A DNA stretch of 13,814 bases from a bacterium (GTDB lineage: Bacteria; JAJVIF01; JAGGVT01), in assembly GCA_021157815.1 (NCBI GenBank), contig JAGGVT010000221.1:1-13814 (forward strand). The letters are read 5' to 3'. How positions within the stretch are numbered: the first letter of the stretch is position 1; each line of letters starts with the position of its first letter. Of the stretch, positions 1-7,835 are shown piece by piece. The notes under the pieces were generated by a model. That model was given only the letters and a program-made list of their open reading frames with translations, was not told the DNA's origin and did not search any database. The translations under genes and the position numbers were made by a program.

Positions 1-67
1 AGAAACGACTTTAAATTCGGCTGTGTTTTTATTTGAGTGTAGTAAAACAACAAGAGATCGAATTTAT

Positions 68-180
68 AAACCTCGGGTGCCGCCCACACATCACGTCTTT
101 TTGTGATTTGTGGGTGAAATGCGTAACATTGCTGTAAACACCCATAAAGCTGGGACGGCTGTATGGACGGCACCCGGTTT
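68..180. repeat. Nested inverted repeat with multi-branched folding potential
   Basis: The outer arms pair perfectly over nine bases (74-82 CGGGTGCCG with 168-176 CGGCACCCG). The pairing extends outward with small bulges (AAA at 68-70 with TTT at 178-180). Inside, 83-94 and 103-114 form a 12-bp hairpin with one mismatch around an eight-base loop. A competing pairing joins TGGGTG (111-116) with CACCCA (139-144) and cannot form together with that hairpin. A short AGC/GCT hairpin lies at 148-160. No known riboswitch or tRNA signature is seen. It is either an interspersed palindromic (MITE/REP-like) repeat or a structured RNA; I favour the repeat because other palindromic elements occur in the window. 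Confidence 0.6.
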
Positions 181-247
181 AATAGTATTTAGGTAGCCTG
201 AAATATCGAAAGTCGAGTTCAAGGTCATGTATAATATCGCCATTGCC

Positions 248-252
248 GGAGG
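248..252 (+). promoter_or_regulatory. Shine-Dalgarno GGAGG without a following ATG
   Basis: A full GGAGG lies just ahead of the open reading frame that carries the methyltransferase N-terminus. The codons at normal spacing are ATT (256) and ATC (259); there is no ATG, GTG or TTG. This site is the main argument for a non-AUG start of the downstream gene. An alternative reader is the short ORF from ATG 227, which overlaps the site in another frame and stops at 275-277. Confidence 0.55.
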
Positions 253-258
253 TAAATT

Positions 259-1302
259 ATCGATATTGATTTCCTAAATAATGAAGACATCAGGCGGTTT
301 CGCAATCTTGATAAAATCTTCCTTAAATCGCGCGATGAGTTACGCCACGAATTCTCCGATTACTTCGTCAAATATCACGCGAGGTTAATTCGAGAAAGCG
401 GCTATTTATCCTGCGTTCTCAATTATGTCCGGTGGTTTTCCGATCTGCTTGAGGCTGATGAAAAAGACATTCTGGATGTCGGCTGCGGGTTTGGCGTTTA
501 TACATTGATGTTCGCTTTCTTCGGCGCAAGGCGGGTTTACGGCGCTGACCACAACGAGGAAAAAATTGCACTGTTTGAAAAACTGCTTGCGGGAATCCAA
601 CCTGAAATGAAAAATGTGAATCCATCTTTGCAGGATGGTCTCACACTCAATTACGAAAGCGGCAAGTTCCCGGCGATTTTTGTCAAGGATGTCATTTCAC
701 ACGTGCGTGAACTCGCGGGATTTCTGGATGAGATGTCGAGGCTTCTCGCACCCGGCGGTTTGATTCTCATTACGGATGAAAACAACGCGCTTGAATTCGC
801 GGGAAAGAGAGAACGTCGCGAAAAATGGCTCGCGTGGGAGAGTAGGGGAGTTAAAGCGGAAGAACTGAGAAAAGACGAACCTCATCAAACCTATTTTGAA
901 ATGAGAAGAGAGGATATCGCGAATCACATTTCAAACCTGGATTTACCGTCCAGCGATATCGACCGCGATAAGCTGCTCGACAAATTAGCGTCAATGACCA
1001 AGGGGCTATGGGGAGATGAAATTGCTCAGGGTGTAAACCAAATTCTTGAATCGGGTGAATTGAAAATCAAACCGGAATTTTTATATCGCCATCCACGAAC
1101 AGGCGAATTCATGGAGCGTGAATTTAATCCGTTCGAACTAGCGAACGAGATGGGCAATCACGGCATTAATGCCAGAGTTGTGCCGGCACGATTTTTTACG
1201 CAAAAGCCAATGCTCAATTTTGCGGGAAAAGCGATTAGCGCGTTGCATCCGCTTTCGATTTACATCCAGCCGAATTTTTATATCCTTGGTGAAAAACGGT
1301 AA
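259..1302 (+). CDS. Class I SAM-dependent methyltransferase, non-canonical start
   Basis: This is a cytoplasmic methyltransferase that transfers a methyl group from S-adenosylmethionine to an unknown acceptor. Counting from ATC 259 (347 aa), motif I is DVGCGFG (residues 73-79), the acidic residue that usually binds the ribose is D97 in VYGAD, and a post-motif III segment LAPGGLILIT lies at 163-172. Residues 200-347 match no family I recognise. The reading frame is open from 256 (stop TAA at 253-255). It contains no ATG, GTG or TTG before TTG 505, which lies beyond motif I, so the true start must be upstream. ATT 256 or ATC 259 behind GGAGG (248-252) fits best; a frameshift from the 227 ORF is the alternative. 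The stop codon touches a 31-bp inverted repeat. The methyltransferase fold is secure; the start and substrate are not. Confidence 0.8.
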   Translation: MDIDFLNNEDIRRFRNLDKIFLKSRDELRHEFSDYFVKYHARLIRESGYLSCVLNYVRWFSDLLEADEKDILDVGCGFGVYTLMFAFFGARRVYGADHNEEKIALFEKLLAGIQPEMKNVNPSLQDGLTLNYESGKFPAIFVKDVISHVRELAGFLDEMSRLLAPGGLILITDENNALEFAGKRERREKWLAWESRGVKAEELRKDEPHQTYFEMRREDIANHISNLDLPSSDIDRDKLLDKLASMTKGLWGDEIAQGVNQILESGELKIKPEFLYRHPRTGEFMEREFNPFELANEMGNHGINARVVPARFFTQKPMLNFAGKAISALHPLSIYIQPNFYILGEKR

Positions 1303-1387
1303 TTTTGTGCTGCGGGCATCCTGCCTGCATCTGTTTAGATATTAAGTTACATCTCAAGATGCAGGCAGGATGCCCGCAGCACAAAAT
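1302..1387. repeat. Perfect 31-bp inverted repeat, palindromic element
   Basis: Arms 1302-1332 and 1357-1387 are perfect reverse complements around a 24-nt spacer. The core of the left arm reads GCGGGCATCCTGCCTGCATC. The left arm begins on the last base of the methyltransferase stop codon and the right arm ends 28 bp before the stop of the convergent lipoprotein gene. It could therefore act as a bidirectional terminator, with T-rich and A-rich outer ends. The length and perfection look like a mobile palindromic intergenic repeat rather than an ordinary terminator. Confidence 0.85.
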
Positions 1388-1414
1388 CAATGTTCATTTA
1401 TGCACAATTGTTTT

Positions 1415-1999
1415 CTACAAAGTCGGGGGATTGCCCTCAACGATATTCACCGGCGCTTTGAAAATGAATTTCTCCGCAAGGCCGATGTGCACATTGCGTG
1501 ACAACGTTGATGTAAACTCACCCTCAACCGATTCACCCATTGTCTGCGACATGTGAACAATTGAAATGTCGATTGAGTCGCCAACGAAAACATCCCTGTC
1601 ATCATTAACATCCATCCATGTCATAAAAACGCTTGATGCGAGATCCTGAGAGATATTGTATTGCCCTCCCGCGCTGGTCTGATAGATGTCACTGATCTTC
1701 AGTGCGACATACGGTTTGAAATCGGTTGTGATAATGTCGTTCAAATCAATCGATTTCGGAACGAAATAAATCCAGATTGAATTGTCAAGCGGAGTGCCTG
1801 CGGTGTCGGTATATACAACAGCGTAAATATCTCGAATGGCAAGGTCAACGGTCATGCCGTCAACCTCGGTGTTGGCGTAATAGATTGGGTCGATTACGAA
1901 TCCGGGATAACCAAAATAACCTCCGCCACCATCGCCGGTGCAGCCGTAAAGTGACATCAGAAGAATGACAGTTATGAATGCATAGGTAATCTTTTTCAT
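1415..1999 (-). CDS. Small exported lipoprotein of unknown function
   Basis: The protein has 194 residues from ATG 1999. An upstream start at 2047 is possible but would bury the signal peptide, so I chose MKKITY. Residues 1-20 form a lipoprotein signal: two lysines, a hydrophobic stretch, and lipobox SLYGC with Cys20 as the lipidation site. A glycine-rich linker (TGDGGGGYFGYPG) follows. The remaining 160 residues look like a beta-rich, acidic extracytoplasmic domain; I see no catalytic motif. The gene is divergent from the CinA-like gene across about 120 bp and convergent with the methyltransferase. No strong ribosome binding site is visible. I do not recognise the family. Confidence 0.75.
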   Translation of the reverse strand: MKKITYAFITVILLMSLYGCTGDGGGGYFGYPGFVIDPIYYANTEVDGMTVDLAIRDIYAVVYTDTAGTPLDNSIWIYFVPKSIDLNDIITTDFKPYVALKISDIYQTSAGGQYNISQDLASSVFMTWMDVNDDRDVFVGDSIDISIVHMSQTMGESVEGEFTSTLSRNVHIGLAEKFIFKAPVNIVEGNPPTL

Positions 2000-2122
2000 G
2001 ATGAAGCACCATCCGTTAGTGTTATAATTACTTGTGCCCTGAGGCACTTTTATATTTTAAATTCTACTAAATTGGATTGCAAATCAAATTACTTATTTAT
2101 TAATAATTACACGAGTAACCAA

Positions 2123-2854
2123 ATGAACGATTCATCGATAAAAACCAGGCCCACAGCAATTATTCTCGTTATAGGAAATGAAATCCTGAATGGTAAAACT
2201 CTCGATACAAATTCGCGGTTTTTCGCTGATAAATTGTTTATGCGTGGAATCAATGTTATCCGCCGCCTGACAATTCCTGATACCATTGATATAATAATTG
2301 AGGAAGTCAGAAAGAACTCGCAGATTTGCGATTTTCTTTTTTCGATGGGAGGTATAGGTCCAACACCGGATGATTTAACCCGACAGGCTTTCGCCGATGC
2401 GTTTAACCTTCCGCTGGTTCGTAACCCGGAAGCTGAAAGGATAATGAGGGAATATTGTGGTGAGCGTATTAATGAGATTCGATTACGAATGGCTGACCTG
2501 CCGGAAAACTGTGAATTGATTCCAAACCCAAACTCCAGCGCGCCGGGATTTATCATTAACAATTGTTTCGTGTTGCCGGGAGTGCCTGAGCTGCTTGAAA
2601 GCATGTATGAGGAAATAGAGCATAAACTGCCTTCACTGCCTCGTTTCATGAAGAAAATGAAAACAGATTTTTTTGAAGGAGATTACGCGGATATCATGGA
2701 GGAAGTTCAGCGAAAATTCCCGGAGGTTCAAATAGGTTCCTACCCCGCGTTTAGTAATCCGGATTACAACAATGAGCTTACTTTTGAGAGTTATGAGGAA
2801 ACGCGTGTTAATGATGCGATGGCGGAATTCAATATGATGCTTAAAGATATGTGA
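2123..2854 (+). CDS. CinA-like molybdopterin-binding-domain protein, short form
   Basis: The 243 residues match the N-terminal MoaB/Mog-like domain of CinA (COG1058 type). Visible family features are GNEIL (18-22), DTNSR (28-32), the signature GGIGPTPDD (76-84) followed by LTR, and LPGVPELL (151-158). Residues 160-243 continue the CinA N-terminal region. The C-terminal nicotinamide-nucleotide amidohydrolase domain of full-length CinA is absent, so deamidation of NMN is not expected. Some family members act as ADP-ribose pyrophosphatases, and the stand-alone form is widespread with unclear function. ATG 2123 was chosen because the domain begins soon after; an in-frame TTG at 2072 is possible. 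The stop lies 8 bp from the stop of the convergent downstream gene. Confidence 0.88.
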   Translation: MNDSSIKTRPTAIILVIGNEILNGKTLDTNSRFFADKLFMRGINVIRRLTIPDTIDIIIEEVRKNSQICDFLFSMGGIGPTPDDLTRQAFADAFNLPLVRNPEAERIMREYCGERINEIRLRMADLPENCELIPNPNSSAPGFIINNCFVLPGVPELLESMYEEIEHKLPSLPRFMKKMKTDFFEGDYADIMEEVQRKFPEVQIGSYPAFSNPDYNNELTFESYEETRVNDAMAEFNMMLKDM

Positions 2855-2862
2855 TTTAAGGT

Positions 2863-4071
2863 TTAATTATCAACCTCAATATAATAATTATCAAAACTGG
2901 CCCAGGACCCGGCACAGACATACAGGCCGGCGAATCCTGAACTCAGGTCATTCCCCACTTTTATCTTTTTCACCTTTTTGTTATTTACATATAGCCTGAA
3001 CTCATTGCCCTTTGCCTGAATCTCGATCCGGTTTTCCTGATATGGTTTCATGTTTGAGATGTAGCTCTTTTCCACCAGCGTTTCAAATCCACCCTTGTAA
3101 CGGTAAAGAGCGTAAAAGCCATCGGGTGATAAATCAAACAGGTAAAATCCCTTTTCCGAACCTCTGAAGACAAGGCCATTGCCCTTCATCGGATGCCCAC
3201 CCTCGAACCGGATATCAACACCCATCGTGAAATCGTAAATATCAAGATCAATGTCCGGTACATAAACATCGATATGCTTATCCCGGTTGTCCACGTGATA
3301 ACGCCCATTCTCGTAATATTGCCGACGGTTGCCGTAATCATCGCTTGTTTCACCGGCGGGGAATCTTGCGGGATACTCGAAATCATCAAAGATAATTGTT
3401 TCACTGCCATCCGCGTTTTCAATATTCACCATCATATTAGGGTCGTTGTCATACAGGTATAATTCTGAATTATTCACGGTGTTGGTAGGAGTGCCATAGT
3501 GCCAGTGATTCTTCACGGCGAGAAACGAAACACTGCGCGATTTGCCATCGAATTTGATGGTTTTGACAATTCCGAGAATTTCATCCTGGTTATCTTCATT
3601 ATAGCTATAGAAAATAGCTTTTAGGAAATGGTCGCCGACTCTTGAAAATAACAGGATTAGTTTGGGGAATTCGTGCTCAGGGTTTGAGGACATGGATAGA
3701 CTGGCGCGAGTGCAGTCAAGATTGCCAATTTTTTCTTCTTTCAATTCGATATCCTCTGACATGGATATTTCAAAAAGAGTTTCATTGGCAAACTCGATTA
3801 GAGAAAGTCCCTTTACCGGGAAGAAACTTAAAAATAACTCGGCATTGTCAGGATGATTTGATTTGATTCCAATCAGGTAGTCACCGCGCTCGGAGATTTC
3901 ACCATTGTCTGTAACTACCCATCCATCGGGGATTTCAAGAGTAAATCCAAAGATTCGCTGATGGTAAACATTGTCGCTGATATCGTAGATTGCCTCAGCA
4001 GACCATGCCCACATGCCTATGCAGATGGCGATAAGAAGAGTGAAATATGCAATCGCGTATGTGAAGCGCAT
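2863..4071 (-). CDS. Exported protein: PsbP/DcrB-like plus LamG-like domain
   Basis: The 402-residue protein starts with a Sec-type signal or anchor (hydrophobic residues 4-24, AEA cleavage-like site near 25-27). Residues about 38-175 (beginning GFTLEIPDGW) resemble the PsbP/DcrB-like fold found in many small bacterial exported proteins. Residues about 225-402 resemble the concanavalin-like jelly roll of LamG or 3-keto-disaccharide hydrolase (DUF1080) domains, with GNGLVFRGSEKGFYLFDL, an RIEIQAKGNEFRLYVN strand pair and the terminal SWASFDNYYIEV. I see no catalytic residues, so a binding role at the cell surface or in the periplasm is more likely than catalysis. The fold assignments come from pattern recognition and need profile searches. 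The gene is convergent with the CinA-like gene and divergent from the large lipoprotein gene. Confidence 0.72.
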   Translation of the reverse strand: MRFTYAIAYFTLLIAICIGMWAWSAEAIYDISDNVYHQRIFGFTLEIPDGWVVTDNGEISERGDYLIGIKSNHPDNAELFLSFFPVKGLSLIEFANETLFEISMSEDIELKEEKIGNLDCTRASLSMSSNPEHEFPKLILLFSRVGDHFLKAIFYSYNEDNQDEILGIVKTIKFDGKSRSVSFLAVKNHWHYGTPTNTVNNSELYLYDNDPNMMVNIENADGSETIIFDDFEYPARFPAGETSDDYGNRRQYYENGRYHVDNRDKHIDVYVPDIDLDIYDFTMGVDIRFEGGHPMKGNGLVFRGSEKGFYLFDLSPDGFYALYRYKGGFETLVEKSYISNMKPYQENRIEIQAKGNEFRLYVNNKKVKKIKVGNDLSSGFAGLYVCAGSWASFDNYYIEVDN

Positions 4072-4270
4072 ACGTAATAAAATCGTGTTTTGGGAGCTGA
4101 TGGTTATTCATTAATCTTAACGTTTAAAAGGATTTTGGTTGATTTCATACCACTATTAATGCTATAAATATACTTAATTTAAAAGAGTCTGGGGAGTTTC
4201 ATTAGTATTGAATCGATTTTAAAGGATTGGTTTTCCTCAGAGAGGGAGTTATATCCTCTCAAAAGAATTA

Positions 4271-4297
4271 ATTACCGGGATAATGAAGTTCGGTAAT
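4271..4297. promoter_or_regulatory. Inverted repeat in leader of the PKD lipoprotein gene
   Basis: ATTACCG (4271-4277) is repeated in reverse complement as CGGTAAT (4291-4297) with a 13-nt spacer. A perfect 10-bp palindrome TTAGGCCTAA follows at 4316-4325. Both lie within 100 bp upstream of the start codon at 4369. They could be an operator or a 5'-leader hairpin. The rest of the 297-bp divergent intergenic space (4072-4368) is AT-rich, with no gene and no promoter I can defend. Confidence 0.35.
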
Positions 4298-4357
4298 AGT
4301 AGTATATCCATAACATTAGGCCTAAGTACTTAATTTTAAAGCTATCTATCAACTCTT

Positions 4358-4362
4358 GGAGG
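4358..4362 (+). promoter_or_regulatory. Shine-Dalgarno GGAGG of the PKD lipoprotein gene
   Basis: GGAGG lies six bases before ATG 4369. It fixes this start, which also gives an intact lipoprotein signal peptide. Confidence 0.85.
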
Positions 4363-4368
4363 TTAGTC

Positions 4369-7300
4369 ATGTTTAGATTTATCACTACCCTTTGTTTGGT
4401 TTTGATGCTTGTGGCAATGGTCACAGCATGTTCTTCAGGAGGTGGAAGTATCATACCGGATGGCCCGGATGGATTTTCTGCATCATCCCAACTGCCGGTT
4501 TATCTCAATCCTTCGACTGAAGGTGTCAAATCAGGGACTGGTGTTCTGGGTGTTTACCAGATTGTAATCGACAATAGTTCGTTGAACTATGATGTGGTTC
4601 CGCTCAGGTATTCAAGTTTTGTGCCAAGAGAGTTTGAGACGGATTTAACTCTGGCACTAACGACATCTTTCTGTCATGATTGTTTCAAAGTTAACGGCGT
4701 TACACTTAACGCTAGCGAAAATATCCTTCTGGACGTTGGAGTAAAACACCCCTTCCCGCAAGTTACAACCTTGCCGGCACCGAGGCCGCAGCGACCTGAC
4801 TTGCATGTATTCGATGTCGAGGGAATTGTTGTGGTTGAAGGTAACACAGGTTTCCCACGATCAGGAATAACACTGAATCCTGATTTCGTAGTTAATCCTG
4901 AAGGCTTTACCAGTGTCTTTGACGCTGCGATTGACAGTCTTGGCGGTTCTTTCACAACCGCGGCTAACGCTCATCCGTTCAAGATTCTCAGTATGGGCAA
5001 TTATGTCAATCCGAGCGATGATATTGGCAACTATGACCCAAGCAGCCTGAACGGATACCCCAGTCCGAGCGGTATCATGAATCCAACAGGATTTAACGTA
5101 ATGAAAGGCGGATGTGATTACTTCAATACAACATACGAATTGAAATCAGAGGGAACATCAACCAGCTTCTTATTTGTTGTTACCTGTTCATTCGGTGAAG
5201 CCGCAAAAGGAAGGGGCTCAGATCTCCAAAAACGCGACAGTCCCATTTACCTGCTGCCGGCTTTCTCGAAGCCTGAAGCATGGAAGGTGGCTGTTGATGT
5301 TGAAAACAACGGTCTTGCGGACAATGACAACACCTCAACTGCTGATATTGTTATACGCGTGGCGGATTGGCAGGAGGCATACGGCGCAACTCCCGCGAAT
5401 CCGGCTTTTGACCCGTCTATTGATATCGCTGTTCAAAGAAACACGCTTATTCATGCAAGTGGAATCCATAATGTTGTTGTTGATATTCCCAGCTTGAACT
5501 TCATGGGTGATGATGCTTTAGCTCAGGGTGAAATTCCCACAGGCGATTCAACCTATCTGGTTCCAAGCACATACAGAATCACTGTAAACAACGATGAGTT
5601 CGCGAGTGAAATACCTGATCCGAACAATCCCCCACAGTTCTGGGGTCTTGTGGCGACACAGGATGACCTTGCCGGAACGGCAAATCCGAGTGGGGGAATT
5701 GATCGTGACCTGATAGTGCCGGATTCCATATTCTCAATCAGCGATTACACAACCTATCAGGTTTTTGGAATCAGTATTTTCCCGCCGAATATCCCACCGA
5801 CTCCGAATATTACATGTGTTGTTCCGGGTGGGGTTGAACCATTCTCAATCAATTCAGGCGACCTTCCTGATTTCCACGGGAATGCATCAATTGACTCGGA
5901 TGGCGCAATTGTTAAGTACGAGTGGGATTTTGATTACGACAACGTAACGCATAATTTTGCCGATCCCTCTGATCCCGAATATTACACTGATGGTGACATA
6001 AACGTTGCGGCTGATCCTCCCCCCTGGAAGATGAACAATCTTCTGAATGTTAACGCATCGAAATATGTTGCCCTGCGTGTTACCGATGATTCAGCGGGCG
6101 CAACGACAAGTGTCATGTATGTTGAGGTTGATATTGGTCCTAACCTGGCTCCTATTCCTGATTTGGGCGTTGCTTTTTATGATACGCTGTTTGTTGCCGC
6201 ACCGTACACTTTCTATGAGGATGAGAGAGTAACACTGATGCCAGGTCCTTTGACAAGCGATGATGGGAATATCGTAACCTATCAGTACGATTTCAGCTAT
6301 GATGGCACGCAATTCTACGTTGAAGCCGCGAACACTAACGGTGCTCCGATTCTTTCACCTGTTCAGTTTCAGGGAGCCGTCACTATGGCAACAAAGGTGA
6401 ACGATGATGGACAACCGTACGCGAGCGCCATTGATTCGAAAATAATTACAGTTCTTGGAACTGCAGTTAATATACCGGTGCAGGTTTCCGATGTGGGCGC
6501 TTCCGGTGTCGATTTGGCTAACGCAGGATTCAAATCAATCGCTGCTGGAACTTCAACAATTGTCTGTGCATGGGCGCAGACAGGAAATATGGCTGACATC
6601 TTTTATTCAGTTAGTTCTGATAACGGCGCCACTTGGCTCGCTCCTGCGCATCTGAATACTAACGCGGTTGCAACCCAGCAGAGTGTCTCGCTTACCGTTA
6701 ACCCGGCAACTGATACGTACTACGCAGCCTTCGAGGATAACTCAGGCGGTCCTTTGGGTATTGCATGGGCGATATCCGACGCCAACTGCGCGGGCTGGCA
6801 AGCAGTGAATCAGGGACTTTTACCCGCTGTTGGAACGAATCCGGATGATCCATCCATTGCCATTAATCCTACAACCGGTCAAATCTACATCGCATATATT
6901 GATACGCTGGCTGGACAAAAAGAAGTAATCGTTCAGACATCGGTGGACAACGGCACGACTTGGAATATCCCTGTAGCCGGAATCAACTCCAATAACAACA
7001 GCGACCGCACTGACCCAAGCATCACATGGAATGCGACTGGCAGCCAGGTTGGCGTCGCGTGGGATGATTACAGAAACACCACTGACTACCAGATTTATTT
7101 CAACTGGAGTAATGCTACCGGTACTGCATTCCAGGTGGCGGATGTTCAGGTTGTCCCAACAGCCGATGGCCAGAATGACCCATCACTCGAATGTGATGCC
7201 GGAACATGGATTATGACTTACGATGATTTGTCCGCAACCACTGAAATTTACTTCACATCCAGCGCTGATGGCGTAACATGGGTGGCTCCGGTTGATATAA

Positions 7301-7599
7301 CCGATAATACGGACAGTGTTCATAATAACTCCTCGCTCTGTATTGATGGCGCTGGCGTTTATTATGTTACTACCAGAGATTCTCGCGAAACCGGAATGGC
7401 ATCCAGACCGGACGTTTATATCTTCAAGAGTCTGGACAATGGTGTTAACTGGGTACGAGGCGTTCGAGCAAATGACAGAACAGGCACTGAGAATGCCTAC
7501 AATCCGAACATTGCCGGATTGCCAGGCGCGGGTGGATTTGTTGTGATGTATGAATCACCTGACAATACTGTTTTCTGTGCTGTCAACAACGCGTATTAA
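4369..7599 (+). CDS. Large surface lipoprotein with PKD and Asp-box repeats
   Basis: The 1076-residue protein has a lipoprotein signal peptide with lipobox VTAC (Cys21) and a serine/glycine linker. Residues about 35-470 form a beta-rich region I do not recognise. A PKD-like domain spans about 477-590 (DSDGAIVKYEWDFDYD near 508-523). A second, more diverged one spans about 590-700. Residues 705-1076 look like a sialidase-type beta-propeller with four Asp-boxes: SSDNGATW (749-756), SVDNGTTW (858-865), SSADGVTW (964-971) and SLDNGVNW (1021-1028). I see no clear sialidase arginine triad or FRIP motif, so a binding or structural propeller is more likely than an enzyme. It should sit on the outer membrane or cell surface. 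It is transcribed alone and closed by a strong terminator. Confidence 0.88.
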   Translation: MFRFITTLCLVLMLVAMVTACSSGGGSIIPDGPDGFSASSQLPVYLNPSTEGVKSGTGVLGVYQIVIDNSSLNYDVVPLRYSSFVPREFETDLTLALTTSFCHDCFKVNGVTLNASENILLDVGVKHPFPQVTTLPAPRPQRPDLHVFDVEGIVVVEGNTGFPRSGITLNPDFVVNPEGFTSVFDAAIDSLGGSFTTAANAHPFKILSMGNYVNPSDDIGNYDPSSLNGYPSPSGIMNPTGFNVMKGGCDYFNTTYELKSEGTSTSFLFVVTCSFGEAAKGRGSDLQKRDSPIYLLPAFSKPEAWKVAVDVENNGLADNDNTSTADIVIRVADWQEAYGATPANPAFDPSIDIAVQRNTLIHASGIHNVVVDIPSLNFMGDDALAQGEIPTGDSTYLVPSTYRITVNNDEFASEIPDPNNPPQFWGLVATQDDLAGTANPSGGIDRDLIVPDSIFSISDYTTYQVFGISIFPPNIPPTPNITCVVPGGVEPFSINSGDLPDFHGNASIDSDGAIVKYEWDFDYDNVTHNFADPSDPEYYTDGDINVAADPPPWKMNNLLNVNASKYVALRVTDDSAGATTSVMYVEVDIGPNLAPIPDLGVAFYDTLFVAAPYTFYEDERVTLMPGPLTSDDGNIVTYQYDFSYDGTQFYVEAANTNGAPILSPVQFQGAVTMATKVNDDGQPYASAIDSKIITVLGTAVNIPVQVSDVGASGVDLANAGFKSIAAGTSTIVCAWAQTGNMADIFYSVSSDNGATWLAPAHLNTNAVATQQSVSLTVNPATDTYYAAFEDNSGGPLGIAWAISDANCAGWQAVNQGLLPAVGTNPDDPSIAINPTTGQIYIAYIDTLAGQKEVIVQTSVDNGTTWNIPVAGINSNNNSDRTDPSITWNATGSQVGVAWDDYRNTTDYQIYFNWSNATGTAFQVADVQVVPTADGQNDPSLECDAGTWIMTYDDLSATTEIYFTSSADGVTWVAPVDITDNTDSVHNNSSLCIDGAGVYYVTTRDSRETGMASRPDVYIFKSLDNGVNWVRGVRANDRTGTENAYNPNIAGLPGAGGFVVMYESPDNTVFCAVNNAY

Positions 7600-7634
7600 T
7601 AAGCGGTTTGGAACTTATATAAAAGCGTTTATCC

Positions 7635-7660
7635 AAAGGCTCCTTCGGGAGCCTTTTTTT
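7635..7660 (+). terminator. Rho-independent terminator with UUCG tetraloop
   Basis: A 9-bp stem (AAAGGCTCC 7635-7643 with GGAGCCTTT 7648-7656) is closed by a TTCG loop and followed by four more T residues, giving seven in a row. It lies 36 bp after the stop of the PKD lipoprotein gene. Confidence 0.93.
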
Positions 7661-7683
7661 ATGTATTTCGTTGTCCGGTTTGC

Positions 7684-7761
7684 GTAGGGGCGCCGCTTGC
7701 TGCGCCCTGAAGTTACCATGTCTAATGTGGCACACCGGGGCGCAGCAAGCAGCGCCCCTAC
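7684..7761. repeat. Palindromic intergenic repeat, 24-bp arms
   Basis: Arms 7684-7707 and 7738-7761 are reverse complements with one mismatch around a 30-nt loop. Each arm carries the GTAGGGGCGC and CTTGCTGCGCCC elements. The GC-rich arms stand out from the AT-rich surroundings. The element lies between the terminator of the preceding gene and the start region of the first glycosyltransferase. It looks like a dispersed REP/MITE-like element and differs in sequence from the element at 1302-1387. Confidence 0.8.
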
Positions 7762-7798
7762 ACTGTATTATTCAATTCAAAAACATGCAGCAATAATA

Positions 7799-7809
7799 TG
7801 ATAAAATTC
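7799..7809 (+). promoter_or_regulatory. Putative -10 region of the first glycosyltransferase gene
   Basis: The 11-mer TGATAAAATTC lies 26 bp before ATG 7836. The identical 11-mer lies 37 bp before ATG 9635. No clear -35 box is seen at the right spacing here, so this is only a candidate. Confidence 0.3.
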
Positions 7810-7822
7810 CCCCATTAAATTC

Positions 7823-7827
7823 AGGAG
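7823..7827 (+). promoter_or_regulatory. Shine-Dalgarno AGGAG of the first glycosyltransferase gene
   Basis: AGGAG lies eight bases before ATG 7836 and supports that start; MRVSICMPAYNEE is the usual beginning of a family-2 glycosyltransferase. Confidence 0.8.
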
Positions 7828-7835
7828 CGTTTCTT

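Noticed and set aside
2-106. Open frame from the window edge to TGA 104-106 (about 34 codons)
   Set aside because: It runs into the palindromic structure, its residues match nothing I know and composition is not clearly coding; too weak to call the end of an upstream gene.
68-180. tRNA, known riboswitch or integron attC site in the branched structure
   Set aside because: There is no T-loop consensus, no CCA-like end and no riboswitch core I recognise; the ends do not give the RYYYAAC / GTTRRRY pair of attC sites.
1305-1556. 83-codon plus-strand open frame
   Set aside because: It begins inside the palindromic repeat and then runs antisense through the lipoprotein gene; a shadow frame.
4369-7599. 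Active sialidase
   Set aside because: Asp-boxes are present, but I cannot find the arginine triad, the FRIP/YRIP motif or a convincing nucleophile tyrosine arrangement.
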